DNA of 9,892 bases, taken from Rudanella sp. (GTDB taxonomy: Bacteria > Bacteroidota > Bacteroidia > Cytophagales > Spirosomataceae). The translations under genes and the position numbers were made by a program. Of this stretch, positions 1 to 7,131 are shown one piece after another. Under the pieces are notes generated by a model, which did not search any database, was not told the DNA's origin, and saw only the letters and a list, made by a program, of their open reading frames with translations. The DNA is taken from positions 1 through 9,892 of the forward strand of contig JAJAYX010000118.1 in assembly GCA_026785985.1 (NCBI GenBank). The letters run 5' to 3'. How positions within the stretch are numbered: the first letter of the stretch is position 1; each line of letters begins with the position of its first letter.

Positions 1-1
1 T

Positions 2-2878
2 GCACAGGGAGTCCGTGGCCGCGTCACCGATGGTTCAAGCAAGGCCAGTTTGCCGGGTGCCACGGTATTGGTGGTGGGTAGCAACAACGGCACCACAACC
101 GATGCCACCGGGGAATATAGTTTGCGACTTGCTCCCGGCAAATACACCATTCGTGTTTCGTCGATTGGGTTTCTGAATCGCGATGTGGGGGTCACCGTTC
201 AGGACGGCGCCACGGCAACGGCCGATGTTGAGCTGAGTGAAAACTCATCCAGCTTAAGCGAGGTGGTGGTTATTGGTTCGCGGGCTGCAACCTCGCGCAC
301 CAATGTTCAGTCGGCGGTGCCGGTAGACGTGATCACGACCAAAGAGTTGAAAGGCTTTTCGCAGGTTGACGTAAGCCAGATTCTGAACTACGTGGCTCCG
401 TCGTTCAACTCGAACCGCCAAACCGTTACCGACGGAACCGACCATATCGACCCGGCTTCGTTGCGGGGGCTTGGTCCAGATCAGGTGCTGGTGCTGGTGA
501 ACGGCAAACGGCGGCACACCACTGCGTTGGTAAACATCAACAGCTCGGTGGGCCGGGGTGCAGTTGGCACCGACATGAACGTGATTCCAGTGGCGGCTGT
601 TGAGCGAATCGAGGTGCTTCGCGATGGTGCGGCTGCCCAATACGGCTCCGATGCCATTGCCGGGGTAATAAACATAGTACTCAAAAAAAATTACGATGGT
701 TTGTCGGCTTCGCTGACGGGTGGGCAGAACATGACCACCATGAATTACGTAATTCCGAACATTGCAGGTGGAACCATCAACAAAAGCCAGTCGATCAACG
801 AGGGGGGAGTCGTGCAGTTTGATTTCTCAAAGGGATTCCGGCTGGGCAACAAAGGCCGGTTGAGCGTGAGCGGTCAGTATAACGCCCGCGGACGCTCGAA
901 TCGCTCGGGAGACGACAACATTCCTACCACTTACCTTGGCTCGAATGGTGGCTTTCCGGCCACGCCCACCGGTCAGAATGCCGCTGTTTTCCGCAATGAC
1001 TTGATTGCTCAGGATCAGGTTATCGAAAAACAACGCGGCTACAATCGCCAAAACATGATTGTAGGCAACTCAAACTCAACCAACATTGGCTTGTTTTTGA
1101 ACGGCGACATCGCTATCAACAAAAATTCAGAATTCTATTTTTCAGGAGGTGTTACCTATCGTACTGGAACTGGTTATGGTAATTATCGGGTGCCAGTAGC
1201 TCGCAATCAGCAGCCTACCAAAACCGACGGTACCCTGGCTTACCCGGATGGATTTTTGCCGGGCATTCAATCAGCAGTGGGCGATCAGTCGGTGATTTTA
1301 GGGTACAAAACGGTGTTGGGAGCCTGGAATGTTGATTTAAGCAACACATTTGGCCAGAACACCTTTGGGTTCAAGGTTATTAACTCCGGTAATGCCTCGC
1401 TGCCCGCCAGCAACGATCCGCAAACTTCATTCGACGCGGGTAAGCTGGCATTCCGGCAAAATACCGTTAATCTGGATCTCTCGCGCCGGTTTGGGAAAGG
1501 TACAAAATCGCTGAACGTGGCTTACGGTGGCGAGTTTCGCTACGAGAATTTCCAGATTACAGCGGGCGAGCCGGGTTCCTATTCAGGTGATCCGAACCGC
1601 CGGTTGGCTATTGCTCCGCCTGCATCAGGAACGGTGGTGGCAGCACCAGGAGCACAAGTGTTCCCCGGTTATCGACTTACCGACGAAATCGACAAGTCGC
1701 GGAACAGTCAGTCGCTTTACCTCGACCTGGAGGGCGAAACAGGTAAGCTGCTGGTGGGCGCGGCTGGCCGCTTCGAGAATTACAGCGACTTTGGCTCAAC
1801 CTTCAACGGCAAACTGTCGGCCCGTTTCCAGATCACACCCGCCCTTGCGTTGCGGGGTTCGGCCAGTACGGGCTTCCGGGCACCCTCGCTACACCAGCGG
1901 TATTTCCAAAACACCAGCACCCAGTTTGTGAATGGGTTGCCTTCCAATACCCTGACGGTGAATAACGAGAGCCCTATTGCCCGCACGGTGATTGGGGTTG
2001 ATGCGCTTAAAGCCGAGACATCGGTTAACTATACGGTTGGCATAACAGCCCGTGGTGGCCGTGCGTTTACCTTAACGGTTGATGCTTACCAGATTGACAT
2101 TACCAACCGGATTGTCTATTCCGGTGCGTTTACCCGCGCTCAGTTGGGTTTTGCGGCCACCGATTACCTCGGTGTAAACTTGGTTCGGTTCTTTGTCAAC
2201 GCGGCCAACACCCGCACACGTGGTTTGGACATTGTGGCTTCGGAACGGATTAAGGCGGGCAAAGGTAATTTAGTGATAACGGCTGCTCTGAACTTTAACC
2301 AGAACACCGTGACGGGCATTAACAGCACCCCGCTGATTGACGCGGCTAAAAACAACCCCCCCGAAGCCAACCCCAGCACCTGGTTCCGCACAGCTCTGTT
2401 CGACCGCAATCAGGTGTCGATTATGGAAGACTACCTGCCCCGCAACAAGTGGAACTTCAGCGCGATGTATAACATTGGCAAGTTCGACTTTACGGCCCGG
2501 GCGGTGCGTTTTGGCCAGATAAACTTCAAAACTCCTATTGATCCACAGGCCAAAAAGGCAGACGGCACATTCTGGAACACTCAATTTTCTCGGGATGCTA
2601 ATGGTCAGGCTTTTATTGACCAGGCGTTTAAAGCTGTATGGATTTCTGACCTGAACGTTAGCTACCGGGCTACCAAGAACATAAGTGTGATGGTGGGTGG
2701 CAACAACCTGTTCGACGTGTATCCTGACCAGATTTATATTGACCCCCGCAACGCGCAGGGCAGCACTGATTATTCATCGGGCCGAGACAACTCGAACCGG
2801 GGCCGGTTCCTGTATCTGCCTAATCAGGGTGGGTTTAACGGCCGCTACGTATATGGACGGGTATCGCTGAGTTTGTAA
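2..2878 (+). CDS. TonB-dependent outer-membrane receptor, 5' end cut by window edge
   Basis: Outer-membrane beta-barrel transporter that takes up a ligand using TonB/ExbBD energy; the ligand cannot be read from the sequence. The frame is open from base 2 and 958 residues are visible. The first residues, AQGVRGRVTDG, look like the mature start just after signal-peptide cleavage, so only the signal peptide is probably missing; the in-frame TTG at 50 is internal and not a start. Order: carboxypeptidase-regulatory-like (beta-sandwich) domain about residues 4-84, with PGATVLVVG and TTTDATGEYSL; a TonB-box-like EVVVIG at 87-92; plug domain about 106-228, with LRGLGPDQVLVLVNGKRR, VERIEVLRDGAAAQYGSDA and IAGVINIVLKK; then the barrel to the end, with GFRAPSLHQR and, near the C-terminus, VGGNNLFDVYPDQ. 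It ends VSLSL, without the usual terminal aromatic residue. No SusD partner gene follows. A strong terminator separates it from the polysaccharide genes, so a shared role is not implied. The family is certain and the substrate unknown. Confidence 0.95.
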   Translation, partial: AQGVRGRVTDGSSKASLPGATVLVVGSNNGTTTDATGEYSLRLAPGKYTIRVSSIGFLNRDVGVTVQDGATATADVELSENSSSLSEVVVIGSRAATSRTNVQSAVPVDVITTKELKGFSQVDVSQILNYVAPSFNSNRQTVTDGTDHIDPASLRGLGPDQVLVLVNGKRRHTTALVNINSSVGRGAVGTDMNVIPVAAVERIEVLRDGAAAQYGSDAIAGVINIVLKKNYDGLSASLTGGQNMTTMNYVIPNIAGGTINKSQSINEGGVVQFDFSKGFRLGNKGRLSVSGQYNARGRSNRSGDDNIPTTYLGSNGGFPATPTGQNAAVFRNDLIAQDQVIEKQRGYNRQNMIVGNSNSTNIGLFLNGDIAINKNSEFYFSGGVTYRTGTGYGNYRVPVARNQQPTKTDGTLAYPDGFLPGIQSAVGDQSVILGYKTVLGAWNVDLSNTFGQNTFGFKVINSGNASLPASNDPQTSFDAGKLAFRQNTVNLDLSRRFGKGTKSLNVAYGGEFRYENFQITAGEPGSYSGDPNRRLAIAPPASGTVVAAPGAQVFPGYRLTDEIDKSRNSQSLYLDLEGETGKLLVGAAGRFENYSDFGSTFNGKLSARFQITPALALRGSASTGFRAPSLHQRYFQNTSTQFVNGLPSNTLTVNNESPIARTVIGVDALKAETSVNYTVGITARGGRAFTLTVDAYQIDITNRIVYSGAFTRAQLGFAATDYLGVNLVRFFVNAANTRTRGLDIVASERIKAGKGNLVITAALNFNQNTVTGINSTPLIDAAKNNPPEANPSTWFRTALFDRNQVSIMEDYLPRNKWNFSAMYNIGKFDFTARAVRFGQINFKTPIDPQAKKADGTFWNTQFSRDANGQAFIDQAFKAVWISDLNVSYRATKNISVMVGGNNLFDVYPDQIYIDPRNAQGSTDYSSGRDNSNRGRFLYLPNQGGFNGRYVYGRVSLSL

Positions 2879-2939
2879 CCGGCATCTAAGCATGAACGGT
2901 GAAATGTCCTGAATTAAAAGATGCTTAAATACGGCACTG

Positions 2940-2976
2940 AAAGCCGGATGGTTTATGTAACCGTCCGGCTTTTTTT
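2940..2976 (+). terminator. Rho-independent terminator after the TonB-dependent receptor gene
   Basis: The left arm AAAGCCGGA (2940-2948) pairs perfectly with TCCGGCTTT (2964-2972). A T-G wobble (2949/2963) and GGTT/AACC (2950-2953/2959-2962) extend it to a 14-pair stem with the 5-nt loop TATGT. Seven T residues (2970-2976) follow. It lies 61 nt after the receptor stop codon and ends 25 nt before the next start codon, so it should isolate the receptor transcript from the downstream operon. Confidence 0.93.
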
Positions 2977-3001
2977 ATAGGTTGCGGTCAAACTGTAGTC
3001 C

Positions 3002-4183
3002 GTGACTAACCGCCTGATTCTCTTCTTATTTTCCTATGGCATAATGGCTTGCGCCGTTTCGCGCTGGCGAATCGCTGGTATTGGTCCGGGTGAAATGGTG
3101 GTGGGTTTGGCAGCGTTACTGGCTCTGTGCACCCGGAGGAATCAGGACAGTTTGTCGTATGCCCGTCAAAGCTGGCAGTGGTTCGTAGGGGTCTCTGTGG
3201 CTACCATGCTCACGGGAACCTTTTGGGCCGGGTCTATCGGCGTTTGGGAATCAGTGGGTTTTGGCCACGACGCACTGGCACTGGCCTTTTGCTTTATAAG
3301 TTTGACGCTTCTGTTTCCATTACTCGCTGATGCCGATCAGCGAGCTTTTTTTTGCCGTCAGTTTCTGCGGGCGGGCATTATTCTGGCCATAAGTAATCTG
3401 GTTTTCTACGGCGGTTTTCAACTGTATTTAGGCGAAACAACCCAGTGGATTGGGCGTTTTAATGGGCTGGCTGCCAATCCAAACCAGTTAGCCCTGTATG
3501 TTTGCCCGTTGCCTTTTTATTTGCTGCAACGGCCCTTTTTACTGAAGCGGTGGGAAACGATTGCGGGCTTTCTGGCCTGTTTGAGCGTTGGCTGGCTCAC
3601 TAGCTCCGACGCGCTCCTGCTGGCCTGGCTCATTGGCTTTGTCGGATTATTCATGCTGGCCATTCAGCGTCGCTCGTGGCGTGTCGAACCGAGGCAAAAC
3701 GCCCACATGAAAGCTCTGGTGAGCCTTATTTTTTCCCTGTTATTGAGTGTTATAATCGCTGTGTTCTGGACTTATCTGACTGATATTTATGCCATCGGTG
3801 GGCAGGGGAATCTTCGGTTTCAACGCTGGCAAAACGGACTGGTGGCCCTGAGTCATTCGCCCTTGTTCGGGCTTGGGCCGGGTGCTTTTTCGGGTGATGA
3901 AACCGCTTTTGGAGGCTATGAAGCCCACAACCTCTATATCGACTGGATGGCATCGGGCGGGGTGTTGGCCGGGCTGGTACTGATTTGGCTTCAACGCCGG
4001 GTCTGGCTAAATCTTGTGGCTTGTCGTGCCGAAACACTGCTGGCAGGTTTTGTGAGTTTGCTGGTATTCAGCAGTTTCCATTACGTAGCCCGGCATCCGG
4101 TTTTCTGGTTGTATCACCTGCTGTTTTTGCTTAACCCACGTCCCCATGTGCGGCATCTTCGGCACCCTGAACCAATTCATTGA
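3002..4183 (+). CDS. O-antigen ligase / Wzy-type polymerase family membrane protein
   Basis: Polytopic inner-membrane protein of 393 residues, predicted to join lipid-linked glycan units, either by polymerising repeats (Wzy) or by transferring glycan to an acceptor (WaaL-like). Roughly ten to twelve hydrophobic segments span the chain, for example residues 30-43, 59-81, 91-109, 122-143, 186-220, 237-259, 318-331 and 344-377. Family-like motifs are GRFNGLAANPNQLALY at 151-166 and, in the large loop and after it, RFQRWQNG (272-279), FGLGPGAFSG (289-298) and AHNLYIDWMASGG (308-320). An in-frame TAG at 2996 limits the start to GTG 3002 or ATG 3044 (14 residues shorter); GTG keeps a complete first hydrophobic segment. 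The last 38 nt overlap the asnB-like gene, so the tail RPHVRHLRHPEPIH is probably a by-product of the overlap. Wzy and WaaL cannot be told apart from sequence alone. A terminator-like hairpin lies inside the gene (3323-3353). Confidence 0.85.
   Translation: MTNRLILFLFSYGIMACAVSRWRIAGIGPGEMVVGLAALLALCTRRNQDSLSYARQSWQWFVGVSVATMLTGTFWAGSIGVWESVGFGHDALALAFCFISLTLLFPLLADADQRAFFCRQFLRAGIILAISNLVFYGGFQLYLGETTQWIGRFNGLAANPNQLALYVCPLPFYLLQRPFLLKRWETIAGFLACLSVGWLTSSDALLLAWLIGFVGLFMLAIQRRSWRVEPRQNAHMKALVSLIFSLLLSVIIAVFWTYLTDIYAIGGQGNLRFQRWQNGLVALSHSPLFGLGPGAFSGDETAFGGYEAHNLYIDWMASGGVLAGLVLIWLQRRVWLNLVACRAETLLAGFVSLLVFSSFHYVARHPVFWLYHLLFLLNPRPHVRHLRHPEPIH
3323..3353 (+). terminator. Intragenic terminator-like hairpin with T8 tract
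   Basis: CTCGCTGAT (3323-3331) and ATCAGCGAG (3336-3344) form a perfect 9-bp stem closed by the 4-nt loop GCCG. One C and then eight T residues (3346-3353) follow, on the strand that is transcribed. This is the layout of an intrinsic terminator, but it sits about 320 nt inside the ligase/polymerase gene, where it encodes part of LLADADQRAFFCR. It could act as an attenuator at the head of the polysaccharide operon, or be a coincidence of coding sequence. The structure is seen directly; the function is inference. Confidence 0.4.
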
Positions 4184-4889
4184 TCACCCGGCGCAGGTTC
4201 TTGGCGACCTGCACCACCGGGGGCCTGATTCACACGGGTGCCTCACAACGGGGCCACTTTCGCTGCTTCACACGCGCCTGGCCATTCAGGAATTGGGCAC
4301 GGGCGGAAACCAGCCTATGCAACGGGGACGCTGGGTGCTGGCATTCAACGGCGAAATCTATAACCACCACGAACTCCGTTATAAATTCAACCTTTGTTGC
4401 CGATCGGGGAGCGATGCCGAAACGTTGCTGCATTTATGGGAACGCCTGGGCGTGGCTATGTTACCCCTGCTGGACGGAATGTTTGCCTTCGTCCTGTTTG
4501 ATACGGTGTCGCAACAACTCTGGCTGGCTCGTGATCAATTTGGCCAGAAACCACTATATCTCTGGCAGTCAGGCAATAAGCTGGTTTTTAGTTCCGAACT
4601 CCGAGCCTTACAACGCCATCAGCCCTTAGCCATAAAGCACTCGGCTCTATCACAGTTCTGCCAGTTGGGGTACTTTTTGCCAGATCAGACACCCTACCAA
4701 AACGTGCGGCAAGTGCGACCCGGCCACGTCTTGTGCATCGAAGCCCAAACGCTTACCCAAACCGAAACGTGTTGGGTGCCAGAGAAGGTATCGGTTCGCC
4801 CGCCAATCCCCGATACTGACATCCTGAAAAGCCTGGAAAGAATTCTGACGCGAACCGTTCACCAGCAACTCGACACCACCGACCGCTAG
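4146..4889 (+). CDS. asnB: Asparagine synthetase-like protein, N-terminal glutaminase half (ends at an in-frame TAG)
   Basis: Class II (Ntn) glutamine amidotransferase domain that hydrolyses glutamine to supply ammonia to the synthetase domain encoded next. The start is fixed by MCGIFG, since Cys2 must become the N-terminal nucleophile. Other family motifs are HHRGPDSHG (23-31), HTRLAI (42-47), FNGEIYN (67-73), SGSDAETLLHL (87-97), DGMFAFVLFD (110-119), RDQFGQKPLY (129-138) and SSELRAL (149-155). The domain is complete and is followed by the usual linker to residue 247. TAG at 4887-4889 then stops translation just before the ATP-binding loop, where intact relatives continue straight into the synthetase domain. 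Both halves share one frame, so this is a nonsense codon, not a frameshift. The start overlaps the upstream gene by 38 nt. In glycan clusters such enzymes often amidate sugar acids (compare WbpS) rather than make free asparagine. Family is certain; whether it is a pseudogene, a split enzyme or a sequencing error is open. Confidence 0.85.
   Translation: MCGIFGTLNQFIDHPAQVLGDLHHRGPDSHGCLTTGPLSLLHTRLAIQELGTGGNQPMQRGRWVLAFNGEIYNHHELRYKFNLCCRSGSDAETLLHLWERLGVAMLPLLDGMFAFVLFDTVSQQLWLARDQFGQKPLYLWQSGNKLVFSSELRALQRHQPLAIKHSALSQFCQLGYFLPDQTPYQNVRQVRPGHVLCIEAQTLTQTETCWVPEKVSVRPPIPDTDILKSLERILTRTVHQQLDTTDR
4887..4889 (+). other. In-frame amber codon interrupting the asnB-like gene
   Basis: The codons around it read GAC CGC TAG GTG TGT ATT TTC CTC AGT GGC GGC, giving D-R-stop-V-C-I-F-L-S-G-G. 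In intact family members this stretch is typically D-x-P-x-G-x-x-L-S-G-G, so the TAG sits at the position usually held by proline (arginine in human ASNS, as I recall it). Reading through would give one protein of 613 residues, the usual AsnB length. GTG immediately follows the TAG and could serve as a restart codon. Every other gene whose end is in the window stops with TAA or TGA. Confidence 0.9.
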
Positions 4890-5987
4890 GTGTGTATTTT
4901 CCTCAGTGGCGGCATCGACAGTGGTTTGATAACGGCCATTGCCGCCCGGCATCAACCCGGTATCCGAACGTTCACAATGTCGTTTTCAGAGGGTTTGTGT
5001 GACGAGGCTCCAGTTGCACAACTCGTTGCTAATCAGCACAAAACACAGCATACCGTGGTTCGGGTCGATACAAAAAATCTGGCTGATGAGCTACTGAATA
5101 TTTTGCCTCATTTTGGTGAACCGTTCATGGATAGTTCGGCTCTACCAAGTTATTGGGTGGCCAAAGCTGCCCGCGAACATGTATCGGTGGTGCTAACCGG
5201 CGACGGTGCCGATGAGCTTTTCGGCGGCTACCGACGCTATGCAGCCGCCCGGTTTGGTCTGTTCCGGTTGCCCGAAATAGTTGCTCAACGGATGGGCATT
5301 TTGCAACCGTTTTTGCCGCATCCGGCCCATAAACAATCCCGATACAGTCATCTGTATCGCCTGATCAGTATGGTTCAACAATCGGGAATAAGCCGTTATC
5401 TGTCAGCTACTACCGATGTTTTTGGCGGTTACGAGGCTAACCTGGTCGACCTCGCCCCGGTTGGGGAGTTAGAAGCATTGATTGTGCAAACCCAATCGTT
5501 GAGCGGTCTTCAGCAACTGCAATGGCTGGATCAGAATCTGTTGCTGCCCAATGATTTGCTCAAAAAAATGGACATTGCCACGATGGTGCATTCGCTGGAA
5601 GCCCGGAATCCGTTTCTGAGTCGGGAGGTGGCAGAACTGGCTTTCTCATTACCCGACAACCTGAAAATTGGCTGGCAGAGGGGAGAGTTGAAAACCAAAT
5701 TTCTGCTTCGGCAACTGGCTGCGAAACACTTGCCCTCTGCCGTGATTCGGCAACCCAAACGGGGTTTTGAGGTGCCGCTTCGGCAATGGCTCGATGGCCC
5801 ACTTCGGTCGTTAACGCACGATTATCTGCTGAAACCGAGCCTTATGGATAGCCTTGTGAAGCCGACATTTATTCGCCAGCTTTTGCACAAACCGCAGCAG
5901 TTTCCGCCCGAAAAACGAGCCAAACTGCTCTGGATGATGCTTTCCATTGAAATCTGGCACCGAAATCTGTTCCGCCATGAAGGGTAA
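4890..5987 (+). CDS. asnB: Asparagine synthetase-like protein, C-terminal synthetase half (after the in-frame TAG)
   Basis: ATP-dependent amidating domain: it adenylates a carboxylate (aspartate or, in glycan clusters, possibly a uronic acid) and couples it to ammonia from the glutaminase half. Visible motifs, counting from GTG 4890, are the PP-loop SGGIDS (6-11), FGEPFMDSSALP (75-86), VLTGDGADELFGGYRRY (101-117), LLKKMDIATM (223-232), HSLEARNPFL (234-243) and RQPKRGFEVPLRQWL (287-301). The domain is otherwise undamaged through its C-terminus, arguing for a recent mutation, a sequencing error, or continued function as a separate chain. If translated separately it would have to start at GTG 4890, only five residues before the PP-loop, leaving no linker; if read through, that codon is an internal valine. 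The 3' end overlaps the next gene by 11 nt. The family is certain; expression as an independent protein is unproven. Confidence 0.85.
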   Translation: MCIFLSGGIDSGLITAIAARHQPGIRTFTMSFSEGLCDEAPVAQLVANQHKTQHTVVRVDTKNLADELLNILPHFGEPFMDSSALPSYWVAKAAREHVSVVLTGDGADELFGGYRRYAAARFGLFRLPEIVAQRMGILQPFLPHPAHKQSRYSHLYRLISMVQQSGISRYLSATTDVFGGYEANLVDLAPVGELEALIVQTQSLSGLQQLQWLDQNLLLPNDLLKKMDIATMVHSLEARNPFLSREVAELAFSLPDNLKIGWQRGELKTKFLLRQLAAKHLPSAVIRQPKRGFEVPLRQWLDGPLRSLTHDYLLKPSLMDSLVKPTFIRQLLHKPQQFPPEKRAKLLWMMLSIEIWHRNLFRHEG

Positions 5988-7131
5988 ACTGTTGCGCATT
6001 ACCACCGTCCCCGAATCGTTGCGAACATTGTTATCGGGGCAGTTAGCCTTCATGCGCGAACAGGGTTTTACGGTTTGGGCTGCCAGTGCCGGACCCGTTC
6101 ACGAACAAAAAATGGATGGTTGCCCTCATTTCACTCTGCCTTTGACCCGGCGACCCTTTTCGCCCCTCCGCGATGTGTGGGCCTTGTGGAAAACATACCA
6201 GCTCGTTTGCCAACTGCGCCCCGACATTGTGCATACGCATACGCCCAAAGCTGGTCTGATCGGGATGTGGGCTGCATGGATGGCAGGGGTTCCCGTTCGG
6301 ATACACACCGTGGCGGGTTTGCCGCTGATGGAACGGCGGGGTTTTTGGCGGTGGCTTTTTACCCGCGCCGAACAGTTAACCTATTGGTTTTCAACCAGTG
6401 TTTGGCCCAACTCATTTGGACTGGAAGCTTATATCCGGCAGCACCTCTACAATGGCCCCAAACTTCGGGTAATTGGTAACGGAAGTAGCAACGGCATCGA
6501 CCTTCAGTACGTTCGACAAACCCCTGAACTGACAAAACGAGCTAAGGATCTGGAAAAACAGCTTTTTATTCCCCACAATGCTTTCGTGTGGGTGTTCGTG
6601 GGGCGCATTGTTCGCGACAAAGGCATTGCCGAACTGGTGACAGCATTTCGGGAACTAGCCCGGGAGAGGCCCGATTCCCGCTTGATCCTGGTGGGGTACG
6701 AAGAAGCCCTAAACTCAATCAGCCAGAAAACTAAACAATTGATTATCAACGAAAAATGTATTATATCAGTGGGTTTTCAGGCCGATATTCGTCCATATGT
6801 TTCGCTGGCTAATGCTTTGGTGTTGCCCAGTTATCGGGAGGGCCTACCCAACGTTTTGTTGCAGGCAGCCTGCCTGGAACGCCCGGTTGTGGCAAGCGAT
6901 ATTGTGGGTTGTCGGGATGTTTTGATCGAGGGCGAGACGGGTTTGCTTACGCCACCCAAAAATCCAGTTACTCTCCATGATACGATGCTCAGACTGATGA
7001 CCGATGCCGCGCTTTGTGAGAAAATGGGTCAGGCAGCCCGCGCTCATGCAAAAGCCCACTACGACCAGCAAACGGTATGGCAGGCTCTACTATTGGCTTA
7101 TAAACAGACACTTTCTGCTATCCGGCACTAA
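5977..7131 (+). CDS. GT4 glycosyltransferase, CapM/EpsD-like
   Basis: Cytoplasmic retaining glycosyltransferase of GT-B fold, 384 residues, predicted to add one sugar to the lipid-linked repeat unit. ATG 5977 is preferred over an in-frame TTG at 5947 because MKGKLLRITTVPESL begins the first Rossmann strand directly and the overlap with asnB falls to 11 nt. Motifs are PDIVHTHTPKAGLIG (82-96), the acceptor-side segment VPVRIHTVAGLPLM (105-118), VIGNGSSNGID (165-175), the hinge-following VFVGRIVRDKG (207-217), and the donor-binding stretch YREGLPNVLLQA (286-297). The usual E-x7-E signature here reads E288-x7-Q296, a form I associate with this CapM/EpsD-like group. The donor sugar cannot be assigned; family members often transfer N-acetylated amino sugars. 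Its stop shares one base with the next gene's ATG (TAATG). Confidence 0.9.
   Translation: MKGKLLRITTVPESLRTLLSGQLAFMREQGFTVWAASAGPVHEQKMDGCPHFTLPLTRRPFSPLRDVWALWKTYQLVCQLRPDIVHTHTPKAGLIGMWAAWMAGVPVRIHTVAGLPLMERRGFWRWLFTRAEQLTYWFSTSVWPNSFGLEAYIRQHLYNGPKLRVIGNGSSNGIDLQYVRQTPELTKRAKDLEKQLFIPHNAFVWVFVGRIVRDKGIAELVTAFRELARERPDSRLILVGYEEALNSISQKTKQLIINEKCIISVGFQADIRPYVSLANALVLPSYREGLPNVLLQAACLERPVVASDIVGCRDVLIEGETGLLTPPKNPVTLHDTMLRLMTDAALCEKMGQAARAHAKAHYDQQTVWQALLLAYKQTLSAIRH

Noticed and set aside
50..52. TTG as the start codon of the TonB-dependent receptor
   Set aside because: The frame is open to base 2 and the upstream residues AQGVRGRVTDG fit the beginning of the mature protein. The gene therefore starts outside the window.
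254..640. Antisense open frame opposite the receptor plug domain
   Set aside because: It has no recognisable domain and is composed like the reverse complement of a conserved coding region. Other antisense frames (2270-2584, 3740-4037, 6043-6306, 9252-9539, 9502-9837) were dropped for the same reason.
683..690. A8 run in the receptor gene as a programmed frameshift site
   Set aside because: The frame continues normally through two lysine codons at the end of the plug domain and no alternative-frame product looks meaningful.
2882..2927. Short inverted repeats GCATCT/AGATGC and TAAGCAT/ATGCTTA downstream of the receptor
   Set aside because: They are 6-7 bp with a loop of about 30 nt and share bases, so the two pairings compete; too weak next to the clear terminator at 2940-2976.
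2976..2990. TAGGTTGC after the terminator as a Bacteroidota -7 promoter element
   Set aside because: It only partly matches TAnnTTTG, and no TTTG lies at the right distance upstream.
5947..5976. TTG start extending the first GT4 enzyme by ten residues
   Set aside because: The extra residues are encoded by the conserved end of the asnB-like gene and precede the first Rossmann strand. ATG 5977 fits the family start.
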